A stretch of 18,704 nucleotides of DNA from GWC2-37-13 sp964564535 (GTDB taxonomy: Bacteria; Patescibacteriota; Microgenomatia; UBA1406; GWC2-37-13), in NCBI GenBank assembly GCA_964564535.1, contig CAZMBH010000017.1:1-18704 (forward strand). Reading direction: 5' to 3'. Made by a program: the position numbers and the translations under genes. The notes below the pieces were generated by a model. The model made no database searches, had not been told where the DNA came from, and saw only the letters and a list, made by a program, of their open reading frames with translations. Each line of letters starts with the position of its first letter. Positions within the stretch are counted from its first letter, which is position 1. Shown in pieces: positions 7,824-15,774 of the stretch.

Positions 7824-8156
7824 ATGGATATTACTTTTTTATTTAATTCTTCTGGCGAATGGATAGCATATAAGATAGGCACGTATGTATTTAATTCTGC
7901 GGGTAAATGGATTGGTTGGACTCCATGGAATGATGATTATATAGTCGATACAAGTGGAAGTTATTTAGGTACTATTTGGAATAACAACAGGTTGATATAT
8001 TTTTATAACCATGAATACCGAGGTTATCCTGGATACCCAGGTTATCCTGGATACCCAGGTTATCCTGGATACCCAGGTTTTGCAGGATATATAACTTTAC
8101 CATCGGGAGCAACGGATTTAGACATTAATAAATTAGAACTTTTATTAAATGAATAA
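7824..8156 (+). CDS. Beta-repeat protein (4-fold beta flower-like) with Gly-Tyr-Pro tail
   Basis: A 110-residue protein. Residues 1-62 hold four imperfect beta repeats of the form hydrophobic-F/V-x-N/D-S/T-x-G-x-hydrophobic-I/L-G/A: FLFNSSGEWIAY, YVFNSAGKWIGW, YIVDTSGSYLGT, then NNNRLIYFY. This layout recalls the Pfam '4-fold beta flower' group of small proteins; I judge this from the pattern alone. Residues 67-84 are six exact Gly-Tyr-Pro units followed by GFAGY, and the last 20 residues are acidic. There is no signal peptide or membrane segment. The gene starts 4 nt after hsdMS and overlaps the next gene by 8 nt, so it is translated with the restriction genes. Its function is unknown; a ligand- or phage-protein-sensing module or an assembly tag are guesses. 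Confidence 0.8.
   Translation: MDITFLFNSSGEWIAYKIGTYVFNSAGKWIGWTPWNDDYIVDTSGSYLGTIWNNNRLIYFYNHEYRGYPGYPGYPGYPGYPGYPGFAGYITLPSGATDLDINKLELLLNE
8022..8079 (+). repeat. 18-nt in-frame tandem repeat, three perfect copies
   Basis: The unit GGTTATCCTGGATACCCA is repeated three times without a mismatch (8022-8075), plus GGTT. Each unit encodes Gly-Tyr-Pro twice, with synonymous codons alternating strictly (GGT TAT CCT, then GGA TAC CCA). The unit also contains inverted parts (CCTGG/CCAGG, TATCC/GGATA), which can fold and favour slippage. Changes in copy number would keep the reading frame. Confidence 0.95.
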
Positions 8157-8850
8157 TCCAATTTTTGTATCAAAAGTTAAAGTAAAAAATGAAAAATTAA
8201 AATTATCAAACTTAATTTTGACTCATTCTTATAAAGTTGCTTCATCGTTCATTGATTCTTACGAAAGTTTAAGAAAAACTAGAAAGTCTAAAACAGGTAT
8301 CACAGATGAAGAGCAAGATTTATTAAGAGCAATGTTAATTTTTGCTACAGCTGGATTAGACTCGATGATAAAACAATTAGTTAAAGACTGTTATGAAATA
8401 ATAGTAAATGTTGATACAGAAGCACAATCTCAATTAGAGGTATATACTCTCCAGAGACTTAAACAAAAAACTGGTGATACGTTAACTGAATATACAACAG
8501 ATATTAAATTTTTATCAAAATTATTATCAAATGAATCTCCGAGAAAAACTATTATTAAAGATAAAATTGATAAATTAACTTCGGGTAGCTTACAATCTTT
8601 GGATGAACTTTTAAAGGTTGCTTCCGCTTTTGCAATTTCATCTGAAAAACTCGAAATAGACAAAGATAAAACTAAAGAAATATTCAAAGTAAGAAATCAA
8701 ATAATCCATGAAATGGATATTGCTTTGAACCTAACTAATAGAAAAAGAATTCATAGAAATAAAGAAGAAATGGTTGAAAAAACAACGTATATATTAAAAA
8801 TAGCAGAAAACTTTTTAAAAATAATAGATAAGAAAATAAAACAAAATTAA
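8149..8850 (+). CDS. HEPN-like protein, possible RNase effector
   Basis: A 233-residue, nearly all-helical protein. Near the C-terminus it has R182-N-Q-I-I-H187 in the context FKVRNQIIHEMD, matching the R-x4-6-H motif of HEPN domains; R-N-x-x-x-H is the usual form in ribonuclease HEPNs of toxin-antitoxin, abortive-infection and Type III CRISPR effectors. Residues 55-85 (EEQDLLRAMLIFATAGLDSMIKQLV) resemble the first helices of the RiboL-PSP/MAE_28990-like HEPN groups found near restriction genes. No nucleotidyltransferase antitoxin partner is adjacent. The start overlaps the previous gene by 8 nt, so translation is probably coupled. RNase action is inferred from the motif and context; a non-catalytic HEPN role cannot be excluded. 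Confidence 0.72.
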   Translation: MNNPIFVSKVKVKNEKLKLSNLILTHSYKVASSFIDSYESLRKTRKSKTGITDEEQDLLRAMLIFATAGLDSMIKQLVKDCYEIIVNVDTEAQSQLEVYTLQRLKQKTGDTLTEYTTDIKFLSKLLSNESPRKTIIKDKIDKLTSGSLQSLDELLKVASAFAISSEKLEIDKDKTKEIFKVRNQIIHEMDIALNLTNRKRIHRNKEEMVEKTTYILKIAENFLKIIDKKIKQN

Positions 8851-8869
8851 AAATATAGGTAATTAATTT

Positions 8870-9580
8870 ATGAGCAAACTAATTTTTGATATCGAAACTG
8901 TTGGGGAAGATTTTGATAAGTTGGATAAAACAACTCAAGAAGTATTAACCAAATGGATAAAAAAAGAATCAGCCAATGAAACCGAATATAAAGAAGCACT
9001 GAAAGATTTAAAACAAGGATTAGGATTTTCTCCGCTTACCGGCGAAATTGTAGCAATAGGAGTTTTAGATTATGAAAAAGATAAAGGAGCTGTATATTTT
9101 CAATCACCTGAAACTAAATTAAAAGAAACAGAAGAAAACGGAATCAAATATAAACCAATGACTGAAAAAGAAATGCTTCAAAACTTTTGGAATGGTGCCA
9201 AAAATTATCAAGAATTTGTTAGCTTTAATGGGAGAGGATTTGACGTTCCTTTTTTGATGGTTCGATCTGCTATCCATAACATAAGACCAAGTAAGGACTT
9301 AATGCATGGCCGTTATCTCTACCAACAACTTAATGACGCAAAACATATAGATTTATTAGACCAACTTACTTTTTACGGATCAGTCAGAAAAAAAGGCGGA
9401 CTTCATTTATGGGCTAGAGCTTTTGGAATTGAAAGTCCAAAAGCACAAGGAGTAACCGGAGATGATGTAGGTAAACTATTTAAAGAAAAGAAATTTTTAG
9501 AAATCGCCAAATATAATGTAGGAGACTTAATAGCAACAAAAAAACTATTTGAATATTGGGAAAAATATTTTAAGTTTTAA
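8870..9580 (+). CDS. Predicted DEDDy 3'-5' exonuclease (PolB-like)
   Basis: A 236-residue DnaQ-like nuclease resembling the stand-alone PolB-type exonuclease family (Pfam DNA_pol_B_exo2). The DEDDy residues can be read: D7 and E9 (FDIET), D125 (FNGRGFDVPFL), and Y215/D219 (YNVGD). The whole protein is the nuclease domain; no polymerase part is present. It would remove nucleotides from 3' ends of DNA or RNA using two metal ions. The ATG lies 19 nt after the HEPN gene with a weak GG upstream, so it probably belongs to the same transcript. It may be a household repair gene caught by the operon or a genuine working part of it. Confidence 0.85.
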   Translation: MSKLIFDIETVGEDFDKLDKTTQEVLTKWIKKESANETEYKEALKDLKQGLGFSPLTGEIVAIGVLDYEKDKGAVYFQSPETKLKETEENGIKYKPMTEKEMLQNFWNGAKNYQEFVSFNGRGFDVPFLMVRSAIHNIRPSKDLMHGRYLYQQLNDAKHIDLLDQLTFYGSVRKKGGLHLWARAFGIESPKAQGVTGDDVGKLFKEKKFLEIAKYNVGDLIATKKLFEYWEKYFKF

Positions 9581-9668
9581 AAAATTTATTTTTTCCAAAT
9601 CCCTACTTTCTTTTCTTTCGCCCCTTTCTCCGCAGACAATAATTCACGCTGATATTTTTAGTAAATTT
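9581..9668. other. Intergenic gap between defence block and glycan operon
   Basis: Short gap with an unusual pyrimidine-rich run on the plus strand (about 9598-9632, CTTT/CCC rich). No hairpin plus T-run that would make a clear intrinsic terminator is seen after the exonuclease gene. Confidence 0.4.
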
Positions 9669-9677
9669 TGCTAAAAT
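9669..9677 (+). promoter_or_regulatory. Extended -10 of the glycan operon, leaderless
   Basis: TGCTAAAAT is an extended -10, 8 nt before the ATG at 9686. The in-frame TTG at 9668 overlaps the box and is not a credible start. An inverted repeat TTTTAG (9656-9661) / CTAAAA (9671-9676) overlaps the box and might be an operator. Transcription from here would read the surface genes to 16666. Confidence 0.6.
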
Positions 9678-9685
9678 TGAAGTCA

Positions 9686-10576
9686 ATGAGAAAGCTTGAT
9701 TTATCAATAGTCATCGTTTCCTACAATACAAGAAAAATCACTGAAGATTGTATAGAATCAATAAACAGGTCGCTGACAAATACAAAAATAAAGTATGAAA
9801 TTATTATTGTTGATAATAATTCTGTTGATGGCTCGACTCAAACGCTTCAGAAAATAGCCCAAGATAAAGCTAATCATGTAATTTATTTTCAAACCGGAAG
9901 TAATCTTGGATTTGGCCGCGGTAACAATTTTGGCGTTAAGAAAGTATCCGGAAAATATATCCTTCTTTTGAATACGGATGTGATCGTCTTAAACCGTGCA
10001 ATTGAAAAGCTTTTTAATTTTTACATTTTCAATGAGAAACAAGTTCATTTTTTGGGAGCTAAGCTTCTTAATCGGGATCTTTCCCCTCAACCGTCCGCTT
10101 GCCGGTTTTTTACTTTACCGGTCGTCTTTGCGACTTTGCTTCTCAAAGGCGACTATTGGGGTTTGACCAGGTCTTCTCCTGATAAATTTTGTCAGGTTGA
10201 CTGGATTTCCGGAGCCTGCATTATGACAACGAAAAAATATTTTCAACGGTTAAGGGGTTTTGACAAAAATATTTTTATGTATATGGAAGAAGTTGACCTT
10301 TTGTACCGTGCCAAAAAAATAGGTTTAAACACTTTTTTTTATCCGGAGTCGCAAATTGTTCATTTGGGCTCTGCTTCTTCCGGCGGTAGGACATACCCGA
10401 TCCTTCAGGTATATAGAGGGTTTATTTTCTTTTATAAAAAACATTTTTCAATCTTCCATTTACTAATTCTTCATGTTATTCTAAAATCAAAGGCACTGAT
10501 TGCTTATTTATTTGGTAAAATTAGAGGCAATCAGTATTTGATTAAGACTTATGAACAAGCTTTCAAGATTCCTTAA
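9686..10576 (+). CDS. GT2 glycosyltransferase, rhamnosyltransferase (WbbL)-like
   Basis: A GT-A fold family 2 transferase of 296 residues. Visible: strand 1 LSIVIVSYN (6-14), nucleotide-binding VDNNSVDGS (42-50), SNLGFGRGNN (72-81), the metal-binding LNTD (95-98, DxD-type) and the acceptor/catalytic region GFDKNIFMYMEEVDLLYR (191-208), typical of WbbL-like rhamnosyltransferases. The C-terminal end (246-276) is hydrophobic and may sit on the membrane. It would add a sugar, probably from a dNDP donor, to a lipid-linked glycan at the inner membrane face. The ATG is chosen because it follows the -10 box; an upstream TTG is rejected. The first gene of the surface operon, it overlaps the next by 26 nt. 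Confidence 0.9.
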   Translation: MRKLDLSIVIVSYNTRKITEDCIESINRSLTNTKIKYEIIIVDNNSVDGSTQTLQKIAQDKANHVIYFQTGSNLGFGRGNNFGVKKVSGKYILLLNTDVIVLNRAIEKLFNFYIFNEKQVHFLGAKLLNRDLSPQPSACRFFTLPVVFATLLLKGDYWGLTRSSPDKFCQVDWISGACIMTTKKYFQRLRGFDKNIFMYMEEVDLLYRAKKIGLNTFFYPESQIVHLGSASSGGRTYPILQVYRGFIFFYKKHFSIFHLLILHVILKSKALIAYLFGKIRGNQYLIKTYEQAFKIP

Positions 10577-12041
10577 AATTGTTGATGAAAATTTGTTGAA
10601 AGTTATGCTTGCGGTTTTTATCTTCATGGTCCCCCTTTGGCCGAAACTTCCTATAAAAATGATCAACTACACCTATATCGCTATAAGACTTGAAGATATC
10701 TATTTAGTTTTCATGTCTTTGGTATTTATTATTCAGCTTATACGGAAGAAAGTTAAGTTAAATACGACTTTTCTTTGGATATTTGTAATTTACTGGTTGG
10801 CTGTTTTTGCCTCAACTCTTTGGGGTATTTTTATTGGAAAGACGATTGAGTTTTATCATCTTGGCTTACTTCATTCATTGAGAAGGGTTGAGTACATGAT
10901 AGTTTTTTTTATCGCCTCTTCTATTATCAGAAATAAAAAAGATTTTTTTAAGTTTATGAATTTCTTTTTGATTTCCGTTTTTCTTGTAGGTCTTTACGGC
11001 CTTGGTCAAAAATACTTAGGATTTCCTGCTGTACAAACAATGAATCCTGAATACGCTAAGGGATATGTTTTATATCTTACTCCTGAAGCAAGAACTTCAG
11101 CCACTTTCGCCGGTCATTATGATTTGGCTTCTTATTTAATTTTTGCCATTCCAATTATTCTCTCTTTTTATTTTTACTTTAAGAAAAATTACTTTTATTT
11201 AGTTACGTTCGTTCTATCTCTGATTGTCCTTATCGACACATCATCCAGGATTTCTTTTGGCGCCTATGTGATCTCTACTTTGATTTTTCTTTTTATTATT
11301 AGAAAGTATTTATTTACACTTTTTGTAATCGCTTTAACCGTAGGACTTATGTTTATTTCCAAAGATCTTGGCAGCAGATTCTCCCGAACATTTCAAATAA
11401 AAAGAATCTTGATTAATGAAAAAACAGGCTCTGTTTATGTTAATCAAAATATAACCACAAAAGAACTGCCAGCTGGTTCTTTTTATGTAAAATTAAAAGA
11501 CCAAACCACACAAGCGACTACATCAGCAACTATTGAAACCTTTAAACAACGGATCGCCGAAGAACAGGTTATTAAGGCAACAATCGGACAAAATTTAAAC
11601 GAAAGCGAATTTAATAAACTAATTGCTTCGTTATCTGCAAATTTAAAAGGAGTCAATACTATCGTCTCCGATATATCTTTTGCAACTAGAATTCAAATTG
11701 AATGGCCGAGAGCAATCGAGGCTTTTGGAAAGAATCCATTCCTAGGAACTGGACCATCTTCAATTACTGAAGCAACCGATAATGATTTCTTACGCTGGCT
11801 GGGTGAATTTGGATTATTTGGAACAACCACTTTTTTAATAATTCTTTTTCTAATTTCAAAAAATATTTTCTCAAAGATCGGTAAAATTTCAAAGGAACAC
11901 AAATTATTAGCCTACGGATTTACTTTTGGATTGTTTGCTTTATTAATTAATGCTACCTATATTGATGTATTCGAGGCTTCAAAAGTAGCATATACTTTTT
12001 GGTTAATCGCTGGAATTTATACCGGTTATGAAGACAAATAA
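10551..12041 (+). CDS. O-antigen ligase/polymerase family membrane protein
   Basis: A 496-residue polytopic membrane protein with about ten predicted hydrophobic segments. It has the WaaL/Wzy (Wzy_C) signature: ATRIQIEWPRAIEAF (378-392), NPFLGTGPSS (395-404), TDNDFLRWLGEFGLFG (409-424), plus RTSATFAGHYDLASYL (181-196), a stretch typical of these enzymes. A large soluble loop of about 105 residues (272-378), probably extracytoplasmic, is rich in Thr/Ala and charged residues. The protein would polymerise glycan repeats or transfer a lipid-linked glycan to an acceptor outside the membrane. The usual HN pair of the second motif is replaced by D-N-D. It overlaps the GT2 gene (26 nt) and the PMT-like gene (14 nt), indicating a tight operon. 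Confidence 0.87.
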   Translation: MNKLSRFLKIVDENLLKVMLAVFIFMVPLWPKLPIKMINYTYIAIRLEDIYLVFMSLVFIIQLIRKKVKLNTTFLWIFVIYWLAVFASTLWGIFIGKTIEFYHLGLLHSLRRVEYMIVFFIASSIIRNKKDFFKFMNFFLISVFLVGLYGLGQKYLGFPAVQTMNPEYAKGYVLYLTPEARTSATFAGHYDLASYLIFAIPIILSFYFYFKKNYFYLVTFVLSLIVLIDTSSRISFGAYVISTLIFLFIIRKYLFTLFVIALTVGLMFISKDLGSRFSRTFQIKRILINEKTGSVYVNQNITTKELPAGSFYVKLKDQTTQATTSATIETFKQRIAEEQVIKATIGQNLNESEFNKLIASLSANLKGVNTIVSDISFATRIQIEWPRAIEAFGKNPFLGTGPSSITEATDNDFLRWLGEFGLFGTTTFLIILFLISKNIFSKIGKISKEHKLLAYGFTFGLFALLINATYIDVFEASKVAYTFWLIAGIYTGYEDK

Positions 12042-13482
12042 TTTTAAAGGAAAAGATCTATTGATTTTGTTTTTCATACTTACAATAGCCATTTTTTTTA
12101 GGCTTTATAAGATTAATACTCCACTCGCTGATTTTCATTCCTGGCGCCAAGTTGACACCTCAGCTGTAACCCGTAATTTTGTAAAAAACGGGGTTGATCT
12201 GTTTCACCCTGTCTATGATGATCTTTCAAATGTTCAGTCAGGGATGGATAATCCTAACGGTTACCGGATGGTTGAATTTCCAATCTATAACGCAACCGTA
12301 GCAATTTTATACCGCACTTTTCCATTTACAAGCTTGGAAATCTGGGGAAGGCTAACTACAATTATTTTTTCGTTAATTATTATTTCCATAATTTATTATC
12401 TGCTGTTGAAAGAAAAAAGCCGGAGATCAGCAATCTTCGCTTCTTTAGTATATTCCGTGTTTCCATTTTTTGTATTTTTTTCAAGGGTCGTTTTACCGGA
12501 GACAACTGCTTTAGCTTTTGCCATGTTGTCAATATTCTTTTTATATCTAAATGTGGACCGTAAACAAAAGGGTTTTCCAGGTTTTTTTTCAACGGTTTTA
12601 TCGATTCTTTTCTCCGCCTTAGCTCTGCTGGTTAAACCAACGGTAATATTTTATCTTCTTCCTGTTCTTGTTATTTTTTACAGAAAATACAGATTAAATT
12701 TAATTAAAAAACCGGATTTTTATTTATTTTTTTTAATTACCTTTATTCCCCTATTTGTTTGGAGAACTTATATAAAAAATTTTCCTGAAGGAATTCCTGT
12801 TTCTGATTGGTTGTTTACTTCTGTAAATACATCTCAAGGTTTAAAAAATATTATGTTCCGGCCGTCATTTTTTCGCTGGATATTTTTTGAAAGAATAAAT
12901 AATTTGATTTTAGGAGGTTACTTGACTTTTTTCTTTTTGCTAGGAGTTATTTCAAAACACACAAAAAAATTACTTCTAAGTTTTCTTGTTGCCTGCTTAA
13001 CTTATGTTTTAGTATTTCAAGGAGGAAACGTCCAACATGAATATTATCAAACTTTAATTCTACCGGTTTTAGCAATGATGATCGGCTTAGGAATCGATTT
13101 TATTTTTGAAAACAAAAAAATCCTCGTTAATCCTTTTTTCACATCATTGTTTATCTTTTGTACTTTTGGCTTTTCTTTTTATTTTTCTTATTTTAGAGTG
13201 ATAGATTATTACCAATACTCCCAGGAATTAGTCCAGGAAGCCAAAATAATCAATAGTCTGACAAGCCAAAACGATTTAATCGTCACTGACCGGACCGGAG
13301 ACACAACTTTGCTTTATTTATCTGAGAGAAGAGGAGCTCCGTCAATTTTTAAAACTCCGTTGGAACTTAAACAACTCGGCTATAAATATTTAATCACTTC
13401 AAGCGATGGTCAAATTAATTCAATGAGGTCCGAATTTCAAACAGTTTTTGAAAACGAAAAATTCACCCTCTTCAAGCTATGA
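12028..13482 (+). CDS. PMT-like membrane glycosyltransferase (GT-C)
   Basis: A 484-residue GT-C fold transferase with roughly ten membrane segments. After the first transmembrane helix comes FRLYKINTPLADFHSWRQVDTSAV (24-47), the first extracytoplasmic loop with an acidic residue (D35) and the WRQ motif shared by PMT_2/ArnT-like enzymes, which use a polyprenyl-phosphate sugar donor. The C-terminal 80 residues form a small soluble domain (LIVTDRTGDTTLLYLSERRG). It would transfer a sugar from a lipid carrier to protein or glycan on the outer face. Its target cannot be read from sequence. It overlaps the upstream gene by 14 nt and the downstream by 4 nt (ATGA). Confidence 0.85.
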   Translation: MKTNNFKGKDLLILFFILTIAIFFRLYKINTPLADFHSWRQVDTSAVTRNFVKNGVDLFHPVYDDLSNVQSGMDNPNGYRMVEFPIYNATVAILYRTFPFTSLEIWGRLTTIIFSLIIISIIYYLLLKEKSRRSAIFASLVYSVFPFFVFFSRVVLPETTALAFAMLSIFFLYLNVDRKQKGFPGFFSTVLSILFSALALLVKPTVIFYLLPVLVIFYRKYRLNLIKKPDFYLFFLITFIPLFVWRTYIKNFPEGIPVSDWLFTSVNTSQGLKNIMFRPSFFRWIFFERINNLILGGYLTFFFLLGVISKHTKKLLLSFLVACLTYVLVFQGGNVQHEYYQTLILPVLAMMIGLGIDFIFENKKILVNPFFTSLFIFCTFGFSFYFSYFRVIDYYQYSQELVQEAKIINSLTSQNDLIVTDRTGDTTLLYLSERRGAPSIFKTPLELKQLGYKYLITSSDGQINSMRSEFQTVFENEKFTLFKL

Positions 13483-14672
13483 AAATATTAATGGTGACGC
13501 CGTACGTTCCCTATCCACCTTCATCTGGCGGCCAGATACGCACATATAATCTTCTCAAATATCTCAGCCAAAATAATGAAATCACTCTTGTCGCTTTATA
13601 TAAAAATGATGAGGAAAAAAAGTACGAATCATATTTCAAAAAATACTGCAAAAAAATCTATTTATGTAGGAGACCTTCTTCGCCTTGGCAGTTTAAAAAT
13701 ATTTTTAAAACTATTTTTTCATCCTCCCCTTTTTTAGTAGTCAGAAACTATTCAGACGAAGCAAAAACTATTATTAATAAATTACTACTCCAAGAAAAGT
13801 TTGATGTCATCCACGCAGAAACATTTTATGTAATGCCTCATATCCCTGAAACAAAAGTTCCAACCGTTCTTGTCGAACAAACAATTGAATACAAGGTTTA
13901 TAAGCATTTTGTGAATTCTCTGCCCTTTTATTTAAGATTTTTAGTTTATTTTGATATCGATATTATTAAGTTAAAATATTGGGAGCGGTTTTACTGGAAA
14001 AAGGCCAATGCCGTAGTAGTCGTTTCCTCGTCTGATGAAAAATTAATTAAAAGTGAAGAACCGTTATTAAAAATTTCAATCATTCCAAACTGTGTCGGCG
14101 ATGAAATGATTGCCAATAAATTAGAAAAGAAAGAATTTAAATTTCCAACAATTTTTTTTCAAGGTAATTTTTTCTGGTTGCAAAATGTCGAAGCTGCTAA
14201 TTTTATCATTAATAATATATATCCTCAATTAACCAAAGAACTCCCCCAAATCAAAGTAGTTATTGCCGGACAAAACGCAAAAAAATTAGGAAATTTGATA
14301 AATAAAAATATTCATATTGTTAACATCGAACCGGACAACATCAATAAAGTCAAGGAACTGTTCAAAAAAAATACCTTATTTATTGCTCCGATTTTTGGTC
14401 CGGGCGGCACCAGATTAAAGATACTGGCGGCAATGGGATCCGGTATGCCAGTTATTTCTACCGGCACCGGAATAGAAGGTCTTGAAGTAACTAATATGAA
14501 AAATGTGATAATCGCTAATAATCCAGAAGAATTTATTTCTAAAATAAAACAATTATTAACTGATAAAAATTTATATGAAAAGATAAGGGGTAACGCATAT
14601 AAACTTGTTAAGGAAAAATACCAATGGAGTCAAACCGCTAAGGAACTTGAAACTGTTTACAAAAATTTATAA
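13479..14672 (+). CDS. GT4 glycosyltransferase (GT-B fold)
   Basis: A 397-residue GT-B glycosyltransferase. N-terminal MKILMVTPYVPYPPSSGGQIRTYNL holds the glycine-rich acceptor-domain loop (S15-S16-G17-G18). The C-terminal domain (from IFFQGNFFWLQNVEAA, 225-240) contains GPGGTRLKILAAMGSGMPVIST (307-328), the donor-phosphate-binding region of GT4 enzymes of the PslH/Stp1-like kind. Acts in the cytoplasm on a lipid-linked glycan. The start codon overlaps the previous stop (ATGA), so translation is coupled. The next gene begins 7 nt downstream. The sugar specificity is not readable. Confidence 0.9.
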   Translation: MKILMVTPYVPYPPSSGGQIRTYNLLKYLSQNNEITLVALYKNDEEKKYESYFKKYCKKIYLCRRPSSPWQFKNIFKTIFSSSPFLVVRNYSDEAKTIINKLLLQEKFDVIHAETFYVMPHIPETKVPTVLVEQTIEYKVYKHFVNSLPFYLRFLVYFDIDIIKLKYWERFYWKKANAVVVVSSSDEKLIKSEEPLLKISIIPNCVGDEMIANKLEKKEFKFPTIFFQGNFFWLQNVEAANFIINNIYPQLTKELPQIKVVIAGQNAKKLGNLINKNIHIVNIEPDNINKVKELFKKNTLFIAPIFGPGGTRLKILAAMGSGMPVISTGTGIEGLEVTNMKNVIIANNPEEFISKIKQLLTDKNLYEKIRGNAYKLVKEKYQWSQTAKELETVYKNL

Positions 14673-14679
14673 TTATAAA

Positions 14680-15774
14680 ATGATAAGAATAGGAGTTGAT
14701 GGAAATGAAGCAAACGTTGAAAAAAAAGTCGGCGTATCTGTTTATGCGCTAAATATTCTTATATACTTTTCCACTATTGCAGATAGTAAAAACAAGTTTG
14801 TCGTTTATCTGAAAAAGCCTCCACTACTTGATCTTCCTGACGAGAACGAATTTTTCAAATATAAAGTTATTCACGGTAAATTTCTTTGGTCTCAGATTTT
14901 TTTGCCGTTTGAATTGTATTCAAACAAAAATATTGATGTTTATTTTTCCCCGGCTCACTATCTACCCCGTTTTTGTCCGGTACCTCAGGTTGTGACAATT
15001 CATGACTTAGCTTATCTTTATTTTCCGAACGAATTTACTAAAAAAGACTTGTGGCAGTTAAAAAATTGGACTAATGTTTCTATTAAAAAAGCCAGGCAAA
15101 TAATTGCTGTCTCAAAAACAACAAAAAAAGATATTATGAAAAATTATGGAATTGACGAAGCAAAAGTAACGGTTGTTTATAATGGTTTTGAAAAAACTCT
15201 GAAAGCAAAAACCTCCACGGTTAAGCTAAAGAAATATATTTTATTCGTAGGAACTATACAACCTCGAAAGAATTTGGAAATCCTTATTGATGCTTTTAAT
15301 AAATTTATTCAAATAAATAAGGATTTTAAGCTTGTTCTCGTTGGTAAAAAGGGTTGGTTGTATGAAAGTATTTTTGAAAAAGTTAAAACAATGAGGTTAG
15401 AAAATAAAGTTATATTTACAGGCCATATAACTGATGAAGAGCTTGTTAGTTATTATACAAACGCTTTTTGCTTAACATTACCATCGCTCTACGAAGGATT
15501 CGGAATTCCGGTGTTAGAAGCAATGAGCTATAACTGTCCAGTCATCTCTTCTTTTTCATCATCTCTTCCGGAAATCGGAGGCGATGCGTGTTTATATTTT
15601 GATCCAAAAAATACCGACGATTTACTCGAGAAATTAAATATTCTCCAAAATAATAGTAAACTAAGAAAGGAATTAATTTTAAATGGTAAACAAAGAATTA
15701 AGGATTTTTCCTGGAAAAAATGCGGAAAAGAAACATTGGAAGTTATTAAAAACTATGCATCCACTACAATCTGA
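14680..15774 (+). CDS. GT4 glycosyltransferase (mannosyltransferase-like)
   Basis: A 364-residue GT-B glycosyltransferase. The N-terminus IGVDGNEANVEKKVGVSVYA (4-23) has the glycine-containing loop; VTIHDLAYLYFP (105-116) and AVSKTTKKDI (143-152) are typical. GTIQPRKNLEILIDAF (191-206) and the E-x7-E motif EGFGIPVLEAM (272-282, E272 and E280) mark the donor site of GT4 family mannosyl/glucosyl transferases. The start is set at ATG 14680, since the longer reading upstream would overlap the previous gene by 68 nt and lacks family similarity. It overlaps the FemAB gene by 20 nt. Confidence 0.92.
   Translation: MIRIGVDGNEANVEKKVGVSVYALNILIYFSTIADSKNKFVVYLKKPPLLDLPDENEFFKYKVIHGKFLWSQIFLPFELYSNKNIDVYFSPAHYLPRFCPVPQVVTIHDLAYLYFPNEFTKKDLWQLKNWTNVSIKKARQIIAVSKTTKKDIMKNYGIDEAKVTVVYNGFEKTLKAKTSTVKLKKYILFVGTIQPRKNLEILIDAFNKFIQINKDFKLVLVGKKGWLYESIFEKVKTMRLENKVIFTGHITDEELVSYYTNAFCLTLPSLYEGFGIPVLEAMSYNCPVISSFSSSLPEIGGDACLYFDPKNTDDLLEKLNILQNNSKLRKELILNGKQRIKDFSWKKCGKETLEVIKNYASTTI

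Noticed and set aside
8022..8079. CRISPR array
   Set aside because: Adjacent copies have no spacers and the repeat is in-frame coding sequence.
9668..9685. TTG start upstream for the GT2 gene
   Set aside because: It overlaps the extended -10 box, so it would not be on the transcript; family similarity begins at ATG 9686.
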